Shown here in pieces: positions 26,457 to 34,660 of a stretch of 64,000 nt of DNA. Made by a program: the position numbers and the translations under genes. The notes beneath the pieces are model-generated. The model was not told where the DNA came from. It did no database searches and saw only the letters and a program-made list of their open reading frames with translations. Position 1 is the first letter of the stretch. Each line of letters opens with the position of its first letter. The stretch is from Hymenobacter daecheongensis DSM 21074 (GTDB lineage Bacteria; Bacteroidota; Bacteroidia; Cytophagales; Hymenobacteraceae): assembly GCF_900141805.1 (NCBI RefSeq), contig NZ_FQYN01000006.1, positions 62,001 through 126,000 of the forward strand, in the 5' to 3' direction.

Positions 26457-26464
26457 TACCTTTG
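26457..26464 (+). promoter_or_regulatory. Bacteroidota -7 promoter box (TACCTTTG)
   Basis: Exact consensus 34 nt upstream of the asnS ATG. Confidence 0.55.
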
Positions 26465-26498
26465 TTTTTCTGAGTTTTAACCCCGAAATCCGAGTCCG

Positions 26499-27902
26499 AT
26501 GTCTGTCAGAAGATCGAGCGTGCAGGAGTTGCTCCACAGCCAAGAGCTGGAGCGCGAAGTAGTAGTGAAAGGCTGGGTACGCACCCGCCGCGGCAATAAA
26601 TACGTGCAGTTCATCGCCGTCAACGACGGTTCCGGCTTCCATTCCATTCAGGTGGTGGCCGATGCGGAGCGGTTTCCGGAAGAGCAGCTGAAGGCCGACG
26701 GCGTGGAAAACGGCGCGGCCGTGATGGTACGCGGCAAGCTGGTGGCCTCGCAGGGCAAGGGCCAGACGGTGGAGATTCAGGCCGAGGAAATAACGGTGTA
26801 TGGCAAGGCCGATACCGAAACGTACCCGCTGCAGAAGAAGGGCCACTCGCTCGAATTTCTGCGCGAAATAGCCCACCTGCGCCCCCGCACCAACACCTTC
26901 GGGGCCGTACTGCGCATCCGGCACGCCATGGCTTTCGCCATCCACCAGTACTTCAACCAACACGGCTTCTACTACGTGCACACGCCCATCGTGACGGGCT
27001 CCGATGCCGAAGGAGCCGGCCAGATGTTTCGCGTGACCACGCTTTCGGACCAGAACCCGCCGCTGACGGAGGATAAATCCGGTGTGGACTACAAGCAGGA
27101 TTTCTTCGGCAAGCAGACCAACCTGACCGTTTCGGGCCAGCTGGAAGCCGAGGTGGCCGCTATGGCGCTGGGCAAAGTGTACACGTTTGGCCCTACGTTC
27201 CGGGCCGAAAACTCCAACACGGCCCGCCACCTAGCCGAGTTCTGGATGGTGGAGCCCGAAGTGGCCTTCAACGAGCTGCAGGACAACATGGACCTGGCCG
27301 AGGATTTCCTCAAAAGCCTGGTAAAATATGCCCTGGAGCACTGCGCCGACGACCTGCAGTTTCTCAACGAGCAGTACGACAAGGAGTTATTGGGTCGCCT
27401 GCAGTTTGTGGTTGATAATGATTTCCAGCGCCTGACCTACACCGAGGCAGTCGAAATCCTGAAAACCGCCCGGCAGAAGTTCGAATTCCCGGTGGACTGG
27501 GGCACCGATCTGCAAAGCGAGCATGAGCGCTACCTCGTGGAGAAACACTTCAAAAAGCCCGTTATCCTGACCGATTACCCCAAGGATATCAAGGCCTTCT
27601 ATATGAAGCTCAACGACGATGATAAGACCGTGCGGGCCATGGACGTGCTGTTTCCCGGCATCGGCGAAATCATAGGCGGCTCGCAGCGCGAGGAAAACCT
27701 GGAGAAACTGCAGGCCCGCATGGCGGCCATGAACGTGCCCGAGCACGAGCTATGGTGGTATCTGGAGTTGCGCAAATACGGCACCGCGCCCCACGCCGGC
27801 TTCGGCCTGGGCTTCGAGCGCCTGCTGCTGTTCGTGACGGGCATGGCCAACATCCGGGATGTAATTCCTTTCCCCCGCTTCCCCAAGAGCGCGGAGTTCT
27901 AG
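26499..27902 (+). CDS. asnS: Asparaginyl-tRNA synthetase
   Basis: 467 residues, class IIb synthetase. The N-terminal OB-fold anticodon-binding domain (about 15-105) includes [17 protein letters not shown]. Motif 2 is [19 protein letters not shown]. Motif 3 is [21 protein letters not shown], shown here in part: [10 protein letters not shown] then [10 protein letters not shown], the AsnRS-type ending. It charges tRNA-Asn with asparagine. The ATG at 26499 follows a consensus promoter box. Confidence 0.95.
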   Translation: MSVRRSSVQELLHSQELEREVVVKGWVRTRRGNKYVQFIAVNDGSGFHSIQVVADAERFPEEQLKADGVENGAAVMVRGKLVASQGKGQTVEIQAEEITVYGKADTETYPLQKKGHSLEFLREIAHLRPRTNTFGAVLRIRHAMAFAIHQYFNQHGFYYVHTPIVTGSDAEGAGQMFRVTTLSDQNPPLTEDKSGVDYKQDFFGKQTNLTVSGQLEAEVAAMALGKVYTFGPTFRAENSNTARHLAEFWMVEPEVAFNELQDNMDLAEDFLKSLVKYALEHCADDLQFLNEQYDKELLGRLQFVVDNDFQRLTYTEAVEILKTARQKFEFPVDWGTDLQSEHERYLVEKHFKKPVILTDYPKDIKAFYMKLNDDDKTVRAMDVLFPGIGEIIGGSQREENLEKLQARMAAMNVPEHELWWYLELRKYGTAPHAGFGLGFERLLLFVTGMANIRDVIPFPRFPKSAEF

Positions 27903-27904
27903 AC

Positions 27905-27946
27905 CACGGATTCGCGCGGATTTTTCGGATTACGCGGATTTTGTAG
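27905..27946 (+). repeat. Short tandem word repeat (CGGATT type)
   Basis: Immediately after the asnS stop codon, a CGCGGATT-like word recurs about four times at 7-11 nt spacing. It is similar in style to the other word repeats at gene ends in this window, but has no inverted partner here. Confidence 0.45.
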
Positions 27947-27962
27947 ACGATTTTTTACGCCG

Positions 27963-27998
27963 AGCGGCGGTTCTTACCGGAACCGCCGCTTTCGTTTT
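27963..27998 (+). terminator. Intrinsic terminator
   Basis: An 11-bp perfect GC-rich stem (27963-27973 with 27980-27990) is followed by a T-rich tract. It ends the asnS transcript. Confidence 0.8.
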
Positions 27999-28015
27999 TA
28001 TGGTAATGCAGCGCG

Positions 28016-28273
28016 CTAGCAGTAGTGCCGCAGTTCCTTGTCGTCTACGGCTACCAGCGTATCCAGCCGGATTTCCAGGCCGTTTTCGAGGCGCAGGTAT
28101 TCCACTTTCTCCCGGATGAACAGGTCTTGGATGATGCCGTGGGTGGTGCTGGGCGGGGTGTCGGGCTCGGGGCGGTAGGTGAGGGTGCAGGGCTGCCGCG
28201 TGGTTGCGCGGGCCTCCAGCTCATCATAGAAGGAGCAGCTGATGGGATGGTATTCGGGCTCGGGTTGACTCAT
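28016..28273 (-). CDS. Rho-binding antiterminator (Rof/YaeO-like)
   Basis: 85 residues. The sequence YHPISCSFYDELEARATTRQ, then KVEYLRLENG and EIRLDTLVAVDD, follows the Rof/YaeO pattern: a small Sm-like barrel that binds the Rho hexamer and blocks its RNA entry. Length agrees with the family (80-90 residues). The ATG at 28273 begins MSQPEPEYHPI; another ATG lies 4 codons upstream. The long open frame continuing upstream is not family-like. The gene is last in a possible run with the membrane protein at 28333-29394 (59 nt gap). The call rests on motif resemblance. Confidence 0.7.
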   Translation of the reverse strand: MSQPEPEYHPISCSFYDELEARATTRQPCTLTYRPEPDTPPSTTHGIIQDLFIREKVEYLRLENGLEIRLDTLVAVDDKELRHYC

Positions 28274-28332
28274 GGCGGCCGGCATTGTTGGGTGCGCACC
28301 TTCTACGCAACTCGGCTCCGGGTAGCGGGCTT

Positions 28333-29394
28333 TTATGACTGATTTTCGGGTGGGTTTGCGCCTGTTGCCGGGGTGCCGAGCAGTGGGCGCAACGGGGCGA
28401 AGAGCGGGTGCCGGTCCAGAATGAGGGCCACGGCCGTGGCTACCACCGGCGCGGCCAGCAGTAGCATCCGGCTCATCTCGCCCGAGAGCAGCATGTGGGC
28501 CAGCACCACCAGCAAGGTTAGGATGGCCGGACCCGCCTGCAGTCGGGGCAGCCATGTCCGGATGGCACTTCGGCCGCCCCAAAACCCCGCCAGCAGCACC
28601 AAGTTGAACAGTCCATACACGCCGCTGCAGATGAACAAACCACGCGCCGAAAACAACCAGCGCAGGTTGCTGACGACGTTGCGGCCGTGGTTCAGCGCAT
28701 TGGCCACGCTGCCCACCGCCGCCGGCGGAGCCCAGGAATCTACCAGCGCGTGCAGACCCAGCAGCAGACCCGCCGCGCCCAGCAGCGCCAGCAGCCGCTG
28801 CCCCCACGGCACGAAGCCCCCATACAGCAGCGCCAGCGGCAAGAACAGTACGAACGATTCTTTCAGCACCGGCCCCAACAGCATAGCAGCCAGCAGCAGC
28901 GGCCCCGAGCGTATGGTGAGAGCATAGTAGAGCACCACCACGGCCAACACCACGGCGCTATCTACCAGCACCAGGCCCGTAACGTAGGTGGCCGCCCCGC
29001 ACGTCATCACGGCGGCCATGCCGATGAGCGCGGGGCCGGCCGCCGCGCCGTGGGCGCGGGCAGTACGAAACACAAAAAGCCCCGCCAGCGCCAGCAGCAA
29101 GCCATTCAGCAGGAAGAAGCTGATGCCCAGCGGCGGCTGGGCACTAGGCGAAACCAAGCCGGTGATGAGGTGCAGACCCTGGGCCAGCGCCCCCGCCAGC
29201 AGGGGCAGTATCACCCGGTAGCGGTGCGTGACGGGCACCTCAAAGTGGCCCTGCGCCATGTGCAGATAGCTACGCTCATCACCCGTATAACCCGCCGGAT
29301 GATTTGCCAGCACCAGATAGGCATTACTCCAAAGCAAGGCCAGCGCCAGCAGGTACACGAGCAAAAAGGACTTGCGGCGGGGGAGTAAGAGCAT
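28333..29394 (-). CDS. Polytopic membrane protein, GT-C-like
   Basis: 353 residues with about nine membrane helices. The first extracytoplasmic loop holds YTGDERSYLHMAQGHF (about 35-50), where GT-C glycosyltransferases place an acidic catalytic pair; beyond that I see no clear signature. It lies 154 nt downstream of the O-acetylation cluster on the same strand, so a role in the same cell-surface glycan is possible. Treat the enzyme class as a guess. Confidence 0.55.
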   Translation of the reverse strand: MLLLPRRKSFLLVYLLALALLWSNAYLVLANHPAGYTGDERSYLHMAQGHFEVPVTHRYRVILPLLAGALAQGLHLITGLVSPSAQPPLGISFFLLNGLLLALAGLFVFRTARAHGAAAGPALIGMAAVMTCGAATYVTGLVLVDSAVVLAVVVLYYALTIRSGPLLLAAMLLGPVLKESFVLFLPLALLYGGFVPWGQRLLALLGAAGLLLGLHALVDSWAPPAAVGSVANALNHGRNVVSNLRWLFSARGLFICSGVYGLFNLVLLAGFWGGRSAIRTWLPRLQAGPAILTLLVVLAHMLLSGEMSRMLLLAAPVVATAVALILDRHPLFAPLRPLLGTPATGANPPENQS

Positions 29395-29548
29395 AGGCCT
29401 TCAAGTATAAGCAAGTTGAAGGTTGTTTTGCGGCCTCCGATTTTTCCCCAGCGCTAACCGGGCGGTCTACTATAGGAACATCAGGGTGCTTCAGCCACTC
29501 ATGGCACATGTAGGCACCCTTGTCTTCACCAATGGTGCCGGGTTGGCT

Positions 29549-30841
29549 TTACAAGTGCGTATGATCGTACAGGTTTGCTGCTTTCTCGTACATATGCCAG
29601 GAAAAATCCGGGTCCTTAGAGGCTTCCTCCCAAGTTGCTTTGCTCTCTAATTCTTTGGCCAGTTGGTTGATAGCTGCCTTGTCAGCCTCCGTGAGGGGAC
29701 GGTAAAGCCGGTAAGCTTGGTTAATAAAGCCGAAGCTAAGGTGGCCCAGATTCTGCTCGCTGCAAATCAGAATTACCACATCGCGGCCGGCTAGTTGCTC
29801 ACCCAAATTCAGTTCGCTCACGGTGCGGGACCCAGGGGTAGTTTCGGGCCAGTACACCCGCTCATTGCTGGACCAGTAGCGCGACGTAGGCGTAAGCAGA
29901 CGTTGGTAGTAAGGGTAAAAATTGTAGAAGCTCTGGGCGAAGCTGTCGCCAATAATCAACGCGTTGGCTCGCTGCTTGCCCGTTTCCGGCTCAAATCGCA
30001 CGCGCGGATACGCCATCGGGTACGGGGGCTTGTCATACATCAGGTTGAGGATTTCCTGAATATCGTTGTCAGTAAAGCGCAGAGAATCGGTTTCGGTGAC
30101 AACCTGGAGACCGTGAGAAGCGAAGTCCGGCAAGTCGCGGTGGGTGAGCTGCTCAACCCGCCGAAACAGCGTATCGGCCACCAAAGCCGTAGCGTAACCG
30201 CTCCAGTGGGTGCCGCCTCGCGGAAACATCGGAAAGCGGGTGGTATCCTGCCAGCGGCCGAGCAGCGCCGCCGCATCCAGCATATTCACCTGGTATTTGC
30301 GGGCAGCCCGCACTACAGCATCGTAGTTGGTGGCATTGCGCGGCTGGGCATCATAGCTTTCCGGGAGCATAGCCGGCAGAATGCGGGGCTTGCCCGGCGC
30401 TACCACCAGCAGCAACTGCGTGCCATGTGCCCGCAACGAATCCTGCACAATCTTCAGGCGGCGAACCAGATGGTTCATTTCCTCGCCGGCGTAGTCGCGG
30501 CCCAGAAACACATCGATGGTGACGGGCTGAAACAGCACATCGTCTTTGCCTACCACAACGACCGGCACGCGGGTTTGGTGGAAAGCCGTATAAGCCAGCT
30601 GATTGCGTAGACGCAACAGCCAGCTGCGAAACCCCAATCTATCCTGCAAGTACGCCTCCATGCGGGGCTGAAAGGTATTGTTGCGCAGTGCCGGCCAGTT
30701 CAGTTCGGGGTGAGGCTGCTGGTCAAAATAGCCATCGAGTGGGGCTACCGTGACTATGCCCAGCTTGGCCTGGAGGGCCGGGGCTAGCAGGAGCAGGAGC
30801 AAGCCGCCAAACAACAGCCTTTTGGGGGAGAGGAACGACAT
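29549..30841 (-). CDS. AlgJ/AlgX-like O-acetyltransferase (SGNH/DHHW-type)
   Basis: 430 residues. The N-terminal membrane anchor (SPKRLLFGGLLLLLLAPALQA) is followed by a periplasmic domain. GTHWSGYATALVADTLF carries the His of the AlgX/AlgJ DxH-like signature, and IIGDSFAQSFYNFYPY carries the GDS nucleophile block of SGNH enzymes. Such proteins move acetyl groups delivered by the MBOAT partner onto an exported polysaccharide. The ATG at 30841 lies 7 nt after the stop of the MBOAT gene, giving tight coupling. It is paralogous to the gene at 32364-33692 on the other side of the MBOAT gene. Confidence 0.85.
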   Translation of the reverse strand: MSFLSPKRLLFGGLLLLLLAPALQAKLGIVTVAPLDGYFDQQPHPELNWPALRNNTFQPRMEAYLQDRLGFRSWLLRLRNQLAYTAFHQTRVPVVVVGKDDVLFQPVTIDVFLGRDYAGEEMNHLVRRLKIVQDSLRAHGTQLLLVVAPGKPRILPAMLPESYDAQPRNATNYDAVVRAARKYQVNMLDAAALLGRWQDTTRFPMFPRGGTHWSGYATALVADTLFRRVEQLTHRDLPDFASHGLQVVTETDSLRFTDNDIQEILNLMYDKPPYPMAYPRVRFEPETGKQRANALIIGDSFAQSFYNFYPYYQRLLTPTSRYWSSNERVYWPETTPGSRTVSELNLGEQLAGRDVVILICSEQNLGHLSFGFINQAYRLYRPLTEADKAAINQLAKELESKATWEEASKDPDFSWHMYEKAANLYDHTHL

Positions 30842-30848
30842 CAGAGCC

Positions 30849-32267
30849 CTAAAAACGGAAGTAAATAAACGGGTTGAAGCTGCTGCCAATAATGTAGCTG
30901 ACGCTCAGGATCAGGAGAATGGCGGTGGCCAGGCTCATGCCCACGGCGCGGGGCAGGGCCAGCTTGTCGGCGGCCAGCGTACCTAGCTCCCAACGCTCTA
31001 CGCGAGGCAGCGCAGCCATGAAGGCAAACAGGGTGGCCAGCGCCAGCGTAACCCAGAATTCGTTGGTGAAGTGCGGCAAATCTGCCAGGCCCCCGCCGAA
31101 CATCCGCCGCACATATGCCAGGGCCTCACCGAGACTTTCGGCCCGGAACAGCACCCAGCCTACTACCGTGATGAGGAAAGTAGGCAGGATACTCAGTACG
31201 CCAAGGCGCTTGTAGAGATTGAGCAGGAAAAGCCGGTCCAGGATCAGAAACAGACCGTGGAAAGCGCCCCAGGCAATAAAATTCCAAGCTGCCCCGTGCC
31301 AGAAGCCCGACAGGATAAACACCGTCCACAGGTTCACATACAGCCGGGAGGGCTTCACGCGGTTGCCGCCCAGCGGAATGTAGAGGTAGTCGCGCATCCA
31401 GCGGCCCAGCGTGATGTGCCAGCGCTGCCAGAACTCGGTGATGCTGCGCGAGATGTAGGGGTTATTGAAGTTTTCGGGAAACTGAAACCCGATCATCCGG
31501 CCAATACCGATGGCCATATCGGAGTAGCCTGAAAAGTCGAAGTAAATCTGGAACGTGTAAGCCAGTGCCCCCAGCCACGCCAGCGGGGCCGACAGCTCCG
31601 CGGGAGCTAGCCCAAAAATTCGGTCGGCTTCCTGACCCAATACGTTGGCAATCAATACTTTCTTCGACAAGCCGATAACGAAGCGAAACAGGCCGGCCAA
31701 CTTATGGTCAATGGTTTCGAAGGCGGCGCGGTGCGTGAGCTGGTCGGCAATTTCGTGGAAGCGCACGATAGGGCCGGCAATCATCTTCGGAAACAGCATG
31801 ATGTAGAGCATGAAGTCCCAGAAGCTGCGCAGGGGCTTGTTTACGCCCCGGTACACATCAATGGAGTAGGTGAGCTTCTCGAAGGTGAAAAAGGAAATGC
31901 CGATGGGTAGCACCACTTTCTCCCACGTCAGGGCCCCGCCGCCAAAGGAGGCCTTCACGGCGCTGAAATTCTCCAGAAAGAAGTTGGCATACTTGAAATA
32001 GAACAGCATCGCCACGTTCAGGATGATGCTCAAAATAAGATAGATGCGCTTCTTATAGCCCTGCGAAGCATCCATCAGGCGGATGATGAAAAAGTTCAGC
32101 ACCACCGAGGCCAGAAACAGCGCCAGAAAGTTGATGCCGCCCCAGGCATAAAACAGCAGACTCGCCGTGAGGGCCACGAAATTCTTCAGCCGGATGGGGG
32201 CCAGATAGTATAGGAGCAGGAAGGCCGGGAAAAAATAGAACAGGAAGAGCGTACTACTGAAAACCAT
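30849..32267 (-). CDS. MBOAT-family O-acyltransferase (AlgI/DltB type)
   Basis: 472 residues with 10 or more membrane helices. Family marks include FYFFPAFLLLYYL, GISFFTFEKLTYSIDVYRG, SGYSDMAIGIGRMIGF and FWQRWHITLGRWMRDYLYIP. The catalytic His is in LSGFWHGAAWNFIAWG. The family carries acetyl groups across the inner membrane for O-acetylation of exopolysaccharides or other envelope polymers. The gene stands between two AlgJ/AlgX-like genes on the same strand, which is the expected partner arrangement. Confidence 0.92.
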   Translation of the reverse strand: MVFSSTLFLFYFFPAFLLLYYLAPIRLKNFVALTASLLFYAWGGINFLALFLASVVLNFFIIRLMDASQGYKKRIYLILSIILNVAMLFYFKYANFFLENFSAVKASFGGGALTWEKVVLPIGISFFTFEKLTYSIDVYRGVNKPLRSFWDFMLYIMLFPKMIAGPIVRFHEIADQLTHRAAFETIDHKLAGLFRFVIGLSKKVLIANVLGQEADRIFGLAPAELSAPLAWLGALAYTFQIYFDFSGYSDMAIGIGRMIGFQFPENFNNPYISRSITEFWQRWHITLGRWMRDYLYIPLGGNRVKPSRLYVNLWTVFILSGFWHGAAWNFIAWGAFHGLFLILDRLFLLNLYKRLGVLSILPTFLITVVGWVLFRAESLGEALAYVRRMFGGGLADLPHFTNEFWVTLALATLFAFMAALPRVERWELGTLAADKLALPRAVGMSLATAILLILSVSYIIGSSFNPFIYFRF

Positions 32268-32363
32268 ACAGGAAGGCGAAAAATGAAATCAGAAAGCAAG
32301 GGACACAGATAACGGCGTGGCGGCTACAGGTATTTCCCTAAAGCGAGCCATGAACCAGAGCAC

Positions 32364-33692
32364 TTATCGCGGCTGCAACAATTCCCGGTCGTACTGCGCT
32401 AAGGCCTGCGCGTGCAGCGAATCGGCCAGCGCGTGGCTACCGCTATACTGCTGCTGCCAGAGGCGCTGCTGGTAGCGAGGATTGGCCTCCAGCTGCTGCT
32501 GAATCTGTGCCACCCGGGCCTGTGCAGCGGTCGGCAGCGGGTAATACAGATCGTAGAGGCGGTCAATTAGCGTGTGGTTTGGCAGGTTATGCTCGGTCAT
32601 GAGCAACAGCAGAAAGTTGCGCGACTCTATCTCGCGACGAAAATCCAGCTGCCCCAGGTTTTCGCCTGTCCCTGTATATTTTTTGTTGTACACGAAAATC
32701 GTCCCATCTATACCCCAAAAGCGTGATTCCGGTGCAAAAAGGGTCTGCAGGTAGGGATAAAACTGCATGAAAGCCCAGTTGAAGCTGTCGCCGATGATAA
32801 GCAGATTGGGCCGCTGCTGCCCGGCCCGCAGCGAATCGAACGTGACGGTGGGGTAGGCAGTAGGATGGTGTCGGTAGGGGAATACCAAGTTCATCGGGTC
32901 GCTCAGGTCGCTGTCGGTAAAGCGCAAGCTATCGGTGCGCACCACCACGGGGCCGTGCCGCCGGAAGTTAACCAGATCGAAGCGGCCGGTCTGCTCGATG
33001 CGGGCAAAGAGCGTGTCGGCCACCAGCGCTGCTCCGTAGCCGCTCCAGTGCGTGCCGCCTTTCGGGAAGAGTGGGTAGCGGGTGGTATCCTTCCAGAGGC
33101 CGAACAGATGCGCGGCATCCAGTAGGTTTATTTGCTGCGCCTTCATCTCGCGCACAAACGCGGTATAGTTGGTGCGGTTAGTTTGGGACTGGCGGAAGGC
33201 CGCGGGCAGTGTTTCGGGCTGGTAGCGGGCTTTGTTGGGGGCCATCACAAACAGCAACGGAATGCCGCGCCGGGCCAGCGCTTCCTGCACGGCCCGGAGC
33301 CGCCGCACGCGGTAGGCCACTTCCTCATCACCCAAGAAATCCTTGCCCTGAGCCGCCGCCACGGGCGAGGGCTGAAACAGCACCAGGTCCTGGCCCACAA
33401 CCAAGTCGGAGGAGCGGGCCACGCCCAGCAGCGACAGCGACAACTGATTGCGCAGCCGGATCAGCCAGCCGCGGAAACCGATATTGTCTTCCAGGTAACG
33501 CTCAAGAGCGGGTTGGAAAGTGCCGGCCAATACGCCTTCCTTGCTAAACTCCGGGTTAGGGGCCGGTGTGTAAGCGCCGTACAGCGGTGCTTCCTGGGCC
33601 CAGTGAAATTTGGCCTGCAACGCCGGAATTAGGCAGAGCAGCAACAGTATGGAGAATAACAGACGCTTGATAGAAACTGACCAGGCAGGCAT
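32364..33692 (-). CDS. AlgJ/AlgX-like O-acetyltransferase, second paralog
   Basis: 442 residues. Its N-terminal anchor (KRLLFSILLLLCLIPALQA) and domain order match the paralog at 29549-30841. GTHWSGYGAALVADTLF and LLIIGDSFNWAFMQFYPY are the catalytic blocks. I chose the ATG at 33692 because it starts directly before the anchor; the frame stays open upstream through the spacer but that part is not protein-like. The gap to the MBOAT gene is 96 nt. Two copies around one MBOAT suggest two acceptor specificities or a transfer relay, as with AlgJ and AlgX in alginate acetylation. Confidence 0.85.
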   Translation of the reverse strand: MPAWSVSIKRLLFSILLLLCLIPALQAKFHWAQEAPLYGAYTPAPNPEFSKEGVLAGTFQPALERYLEDNIGFRGWLIRLRNQLSLSLLGVARSSDLVVGQDLVLFQPSPVAAAQGKDFLGDEEVAYRVRRLRAVQEALARRGIPLLFVMAPNKARYQPETLPAAFRQSQTNRTNYTAFVREMKAQQINLLDAAHLFGLWKDTTRYPLFPKGGTHWSGYGAALVADTLFARIEQTGRFDLVNFRRHGPVVVRTDSLRFTDSDLSDPMNLVFPYRHHPTAYPTVTFDSLRAGQQRPNLLIIGDSFNWAFMQFYPYLQTLFAPESRFWGIDGTIFVYNKKYTGTGENLGQLDFRREIESRNFLLLLMTEHNLPNHTLIDRLYDLYYPLPTAAQARVAQIQQQLEANPRYQQRLWQQQYSGSHALADSLHAQALAQYDRELLQPR

Positions 33693-33870
33693 AGAATAGG
33701 AAACTGAAAATGGAGTCAGTCGGCTGGCCGAAACGTGCAGAGGCCGGGCCGGCAGAAGCGAAGACCAAACGAGCTTTGCTCCAGAGTACAGGCCAAATTC
33801 TGGCAAGAAACAAGTAATCCGGCTATTTGCCAAGTTGGCCCTGGCTACGCGCCCGCGGAAGCCGGCACAA

Positions 33871-33896
33871 AAAAGCCTCTCCCGCAGGAGAGGCTT
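33871..33896 (-). terminator. Intrinsic terminator (minus strand)
   Basis: A perfect 10-bp stem (33873-33882 with 33887-33896) is followed, on the minus strand, by a run of T. It ends the transcript of the small secreted protein gene upstream at 33925. Confidence 0.85.
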
Positions 33897-33924
33897 AAAA
33901 AGGAGAGCAGAAAAGAGGCGCTGA

Positions 33925-34395
33925 TTAGTGTTTGCCCTTTCCTTTCCCTTTGTCATGGCCTTTGCCGTGGCCTTCGTAACGGTCATCGTCATAGTCGTGG
34001 CCGCGACGGTCGTCATTGTTGCGGCCGTAGTATTTTTTGGCCTGGCCGGGTGGCATTCCGTGGGGGTGGCCCTTATACTTGGTGCGGTATTCCTCAATGC
34101 GCGTCCAAGGCTGGACGCCCACGTAGTCGACTACCACAGGGTGGAAAGTGCGGGGGTTGTAGCCGGCGTTGGCCAGGCGGGTCCAGCGGCCGTTGCGCTG
34201 CACCACGTACACCCGGTCGCGCACATCGTAGTAGCCATCAACTTCCGGAATGTAGTAGTACTGCGTGTTTGGTCCCACGGCCGGCCCCCAGGCAGGAGCG
34301 GAAATATTGACGTTGACCTGCGCCTGAGCCGGGGCAGCAACTCCGGCCAGCAGCAAAAGCGCTGCGGCGAGGGAAATTCGGGTGAACGGGTTCAT
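33925..34395 (-). CDS. Small secreted protein with charged, low-complexity tail
   Basis: 156 residues. The signal peptide ends near APAQAQ (about residue 25). The middle part has YYYIPEVDGYYDVRDRVYVVQRNGRW, a pattern (shown here for its aromatic repeats) found in short periplasmic proteins of Bacteroidota without known function. The last 40 residues are almost only Asp, Arg, His, Gly and Lys (DDRRGHDYDDD, then GHGKGHDKGKGKGKH). The His/Asp-rich tail could bind metal or a polyanion. No neighbour suggests a pathway. Confidence 0.7.
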   Translation of the reverse strand: MNPFTRISLAAALLLLAGVAAPAQAQVNVNISAPAWGPAVGPNTQYYYIPEVDGYYDVRDRVYVVQRNGRWTRLANAGYNPRTFHPVVVDYVGVQPWTRIEEYRTKYKGHPHGMPPGQAKKYYGRNNDDRRGHDYDDDRYEGHGKGHDKGKGKGKH

Positions 34396-34629
34396 ACGGA
34401 GCAGAAATTACAGGTGAGAAGATAGCCGGACGTTGGCAAGAACAGCGCCAGAGTGCCTGTGTACGGACTTAGCCCAAACGGAAGTTGGATTGACGGGCAC
34501 AAAACCCTGGTTTTGGTTGTTATTGGCCATCTGTGCCGCCACCCCTCCCGACCCCGGCTTTTTTGGGTTCGGTCGGCCAAATAGATTGGTAAATAACAAA
34601 TTCGGGTGGCGAAAGGAACGCTGTCTGCG

Positions 34630-34637
34630 TACCTTTG
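34630..34637 (+). promoter_or_regulatory. Bacteroidota -7 promoter box (TACCTTTG)
   Basis: Exact consensus 23 nt upstream of the uvrA ATG. No LexA-like palindrome is obvious around it. Confidence 0.55.
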
Positions 34638-34660
34638 CGGACTTATTCGACTTGCTCTGA

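Noticed and set aside
28274-28807. Upstream extension of the Rof-like frame to 263 codons
   Set aside because: Gly/Ala/Arg-rich noise overlapping the membrane-protein gene; the Rof-like part begins at 28273.
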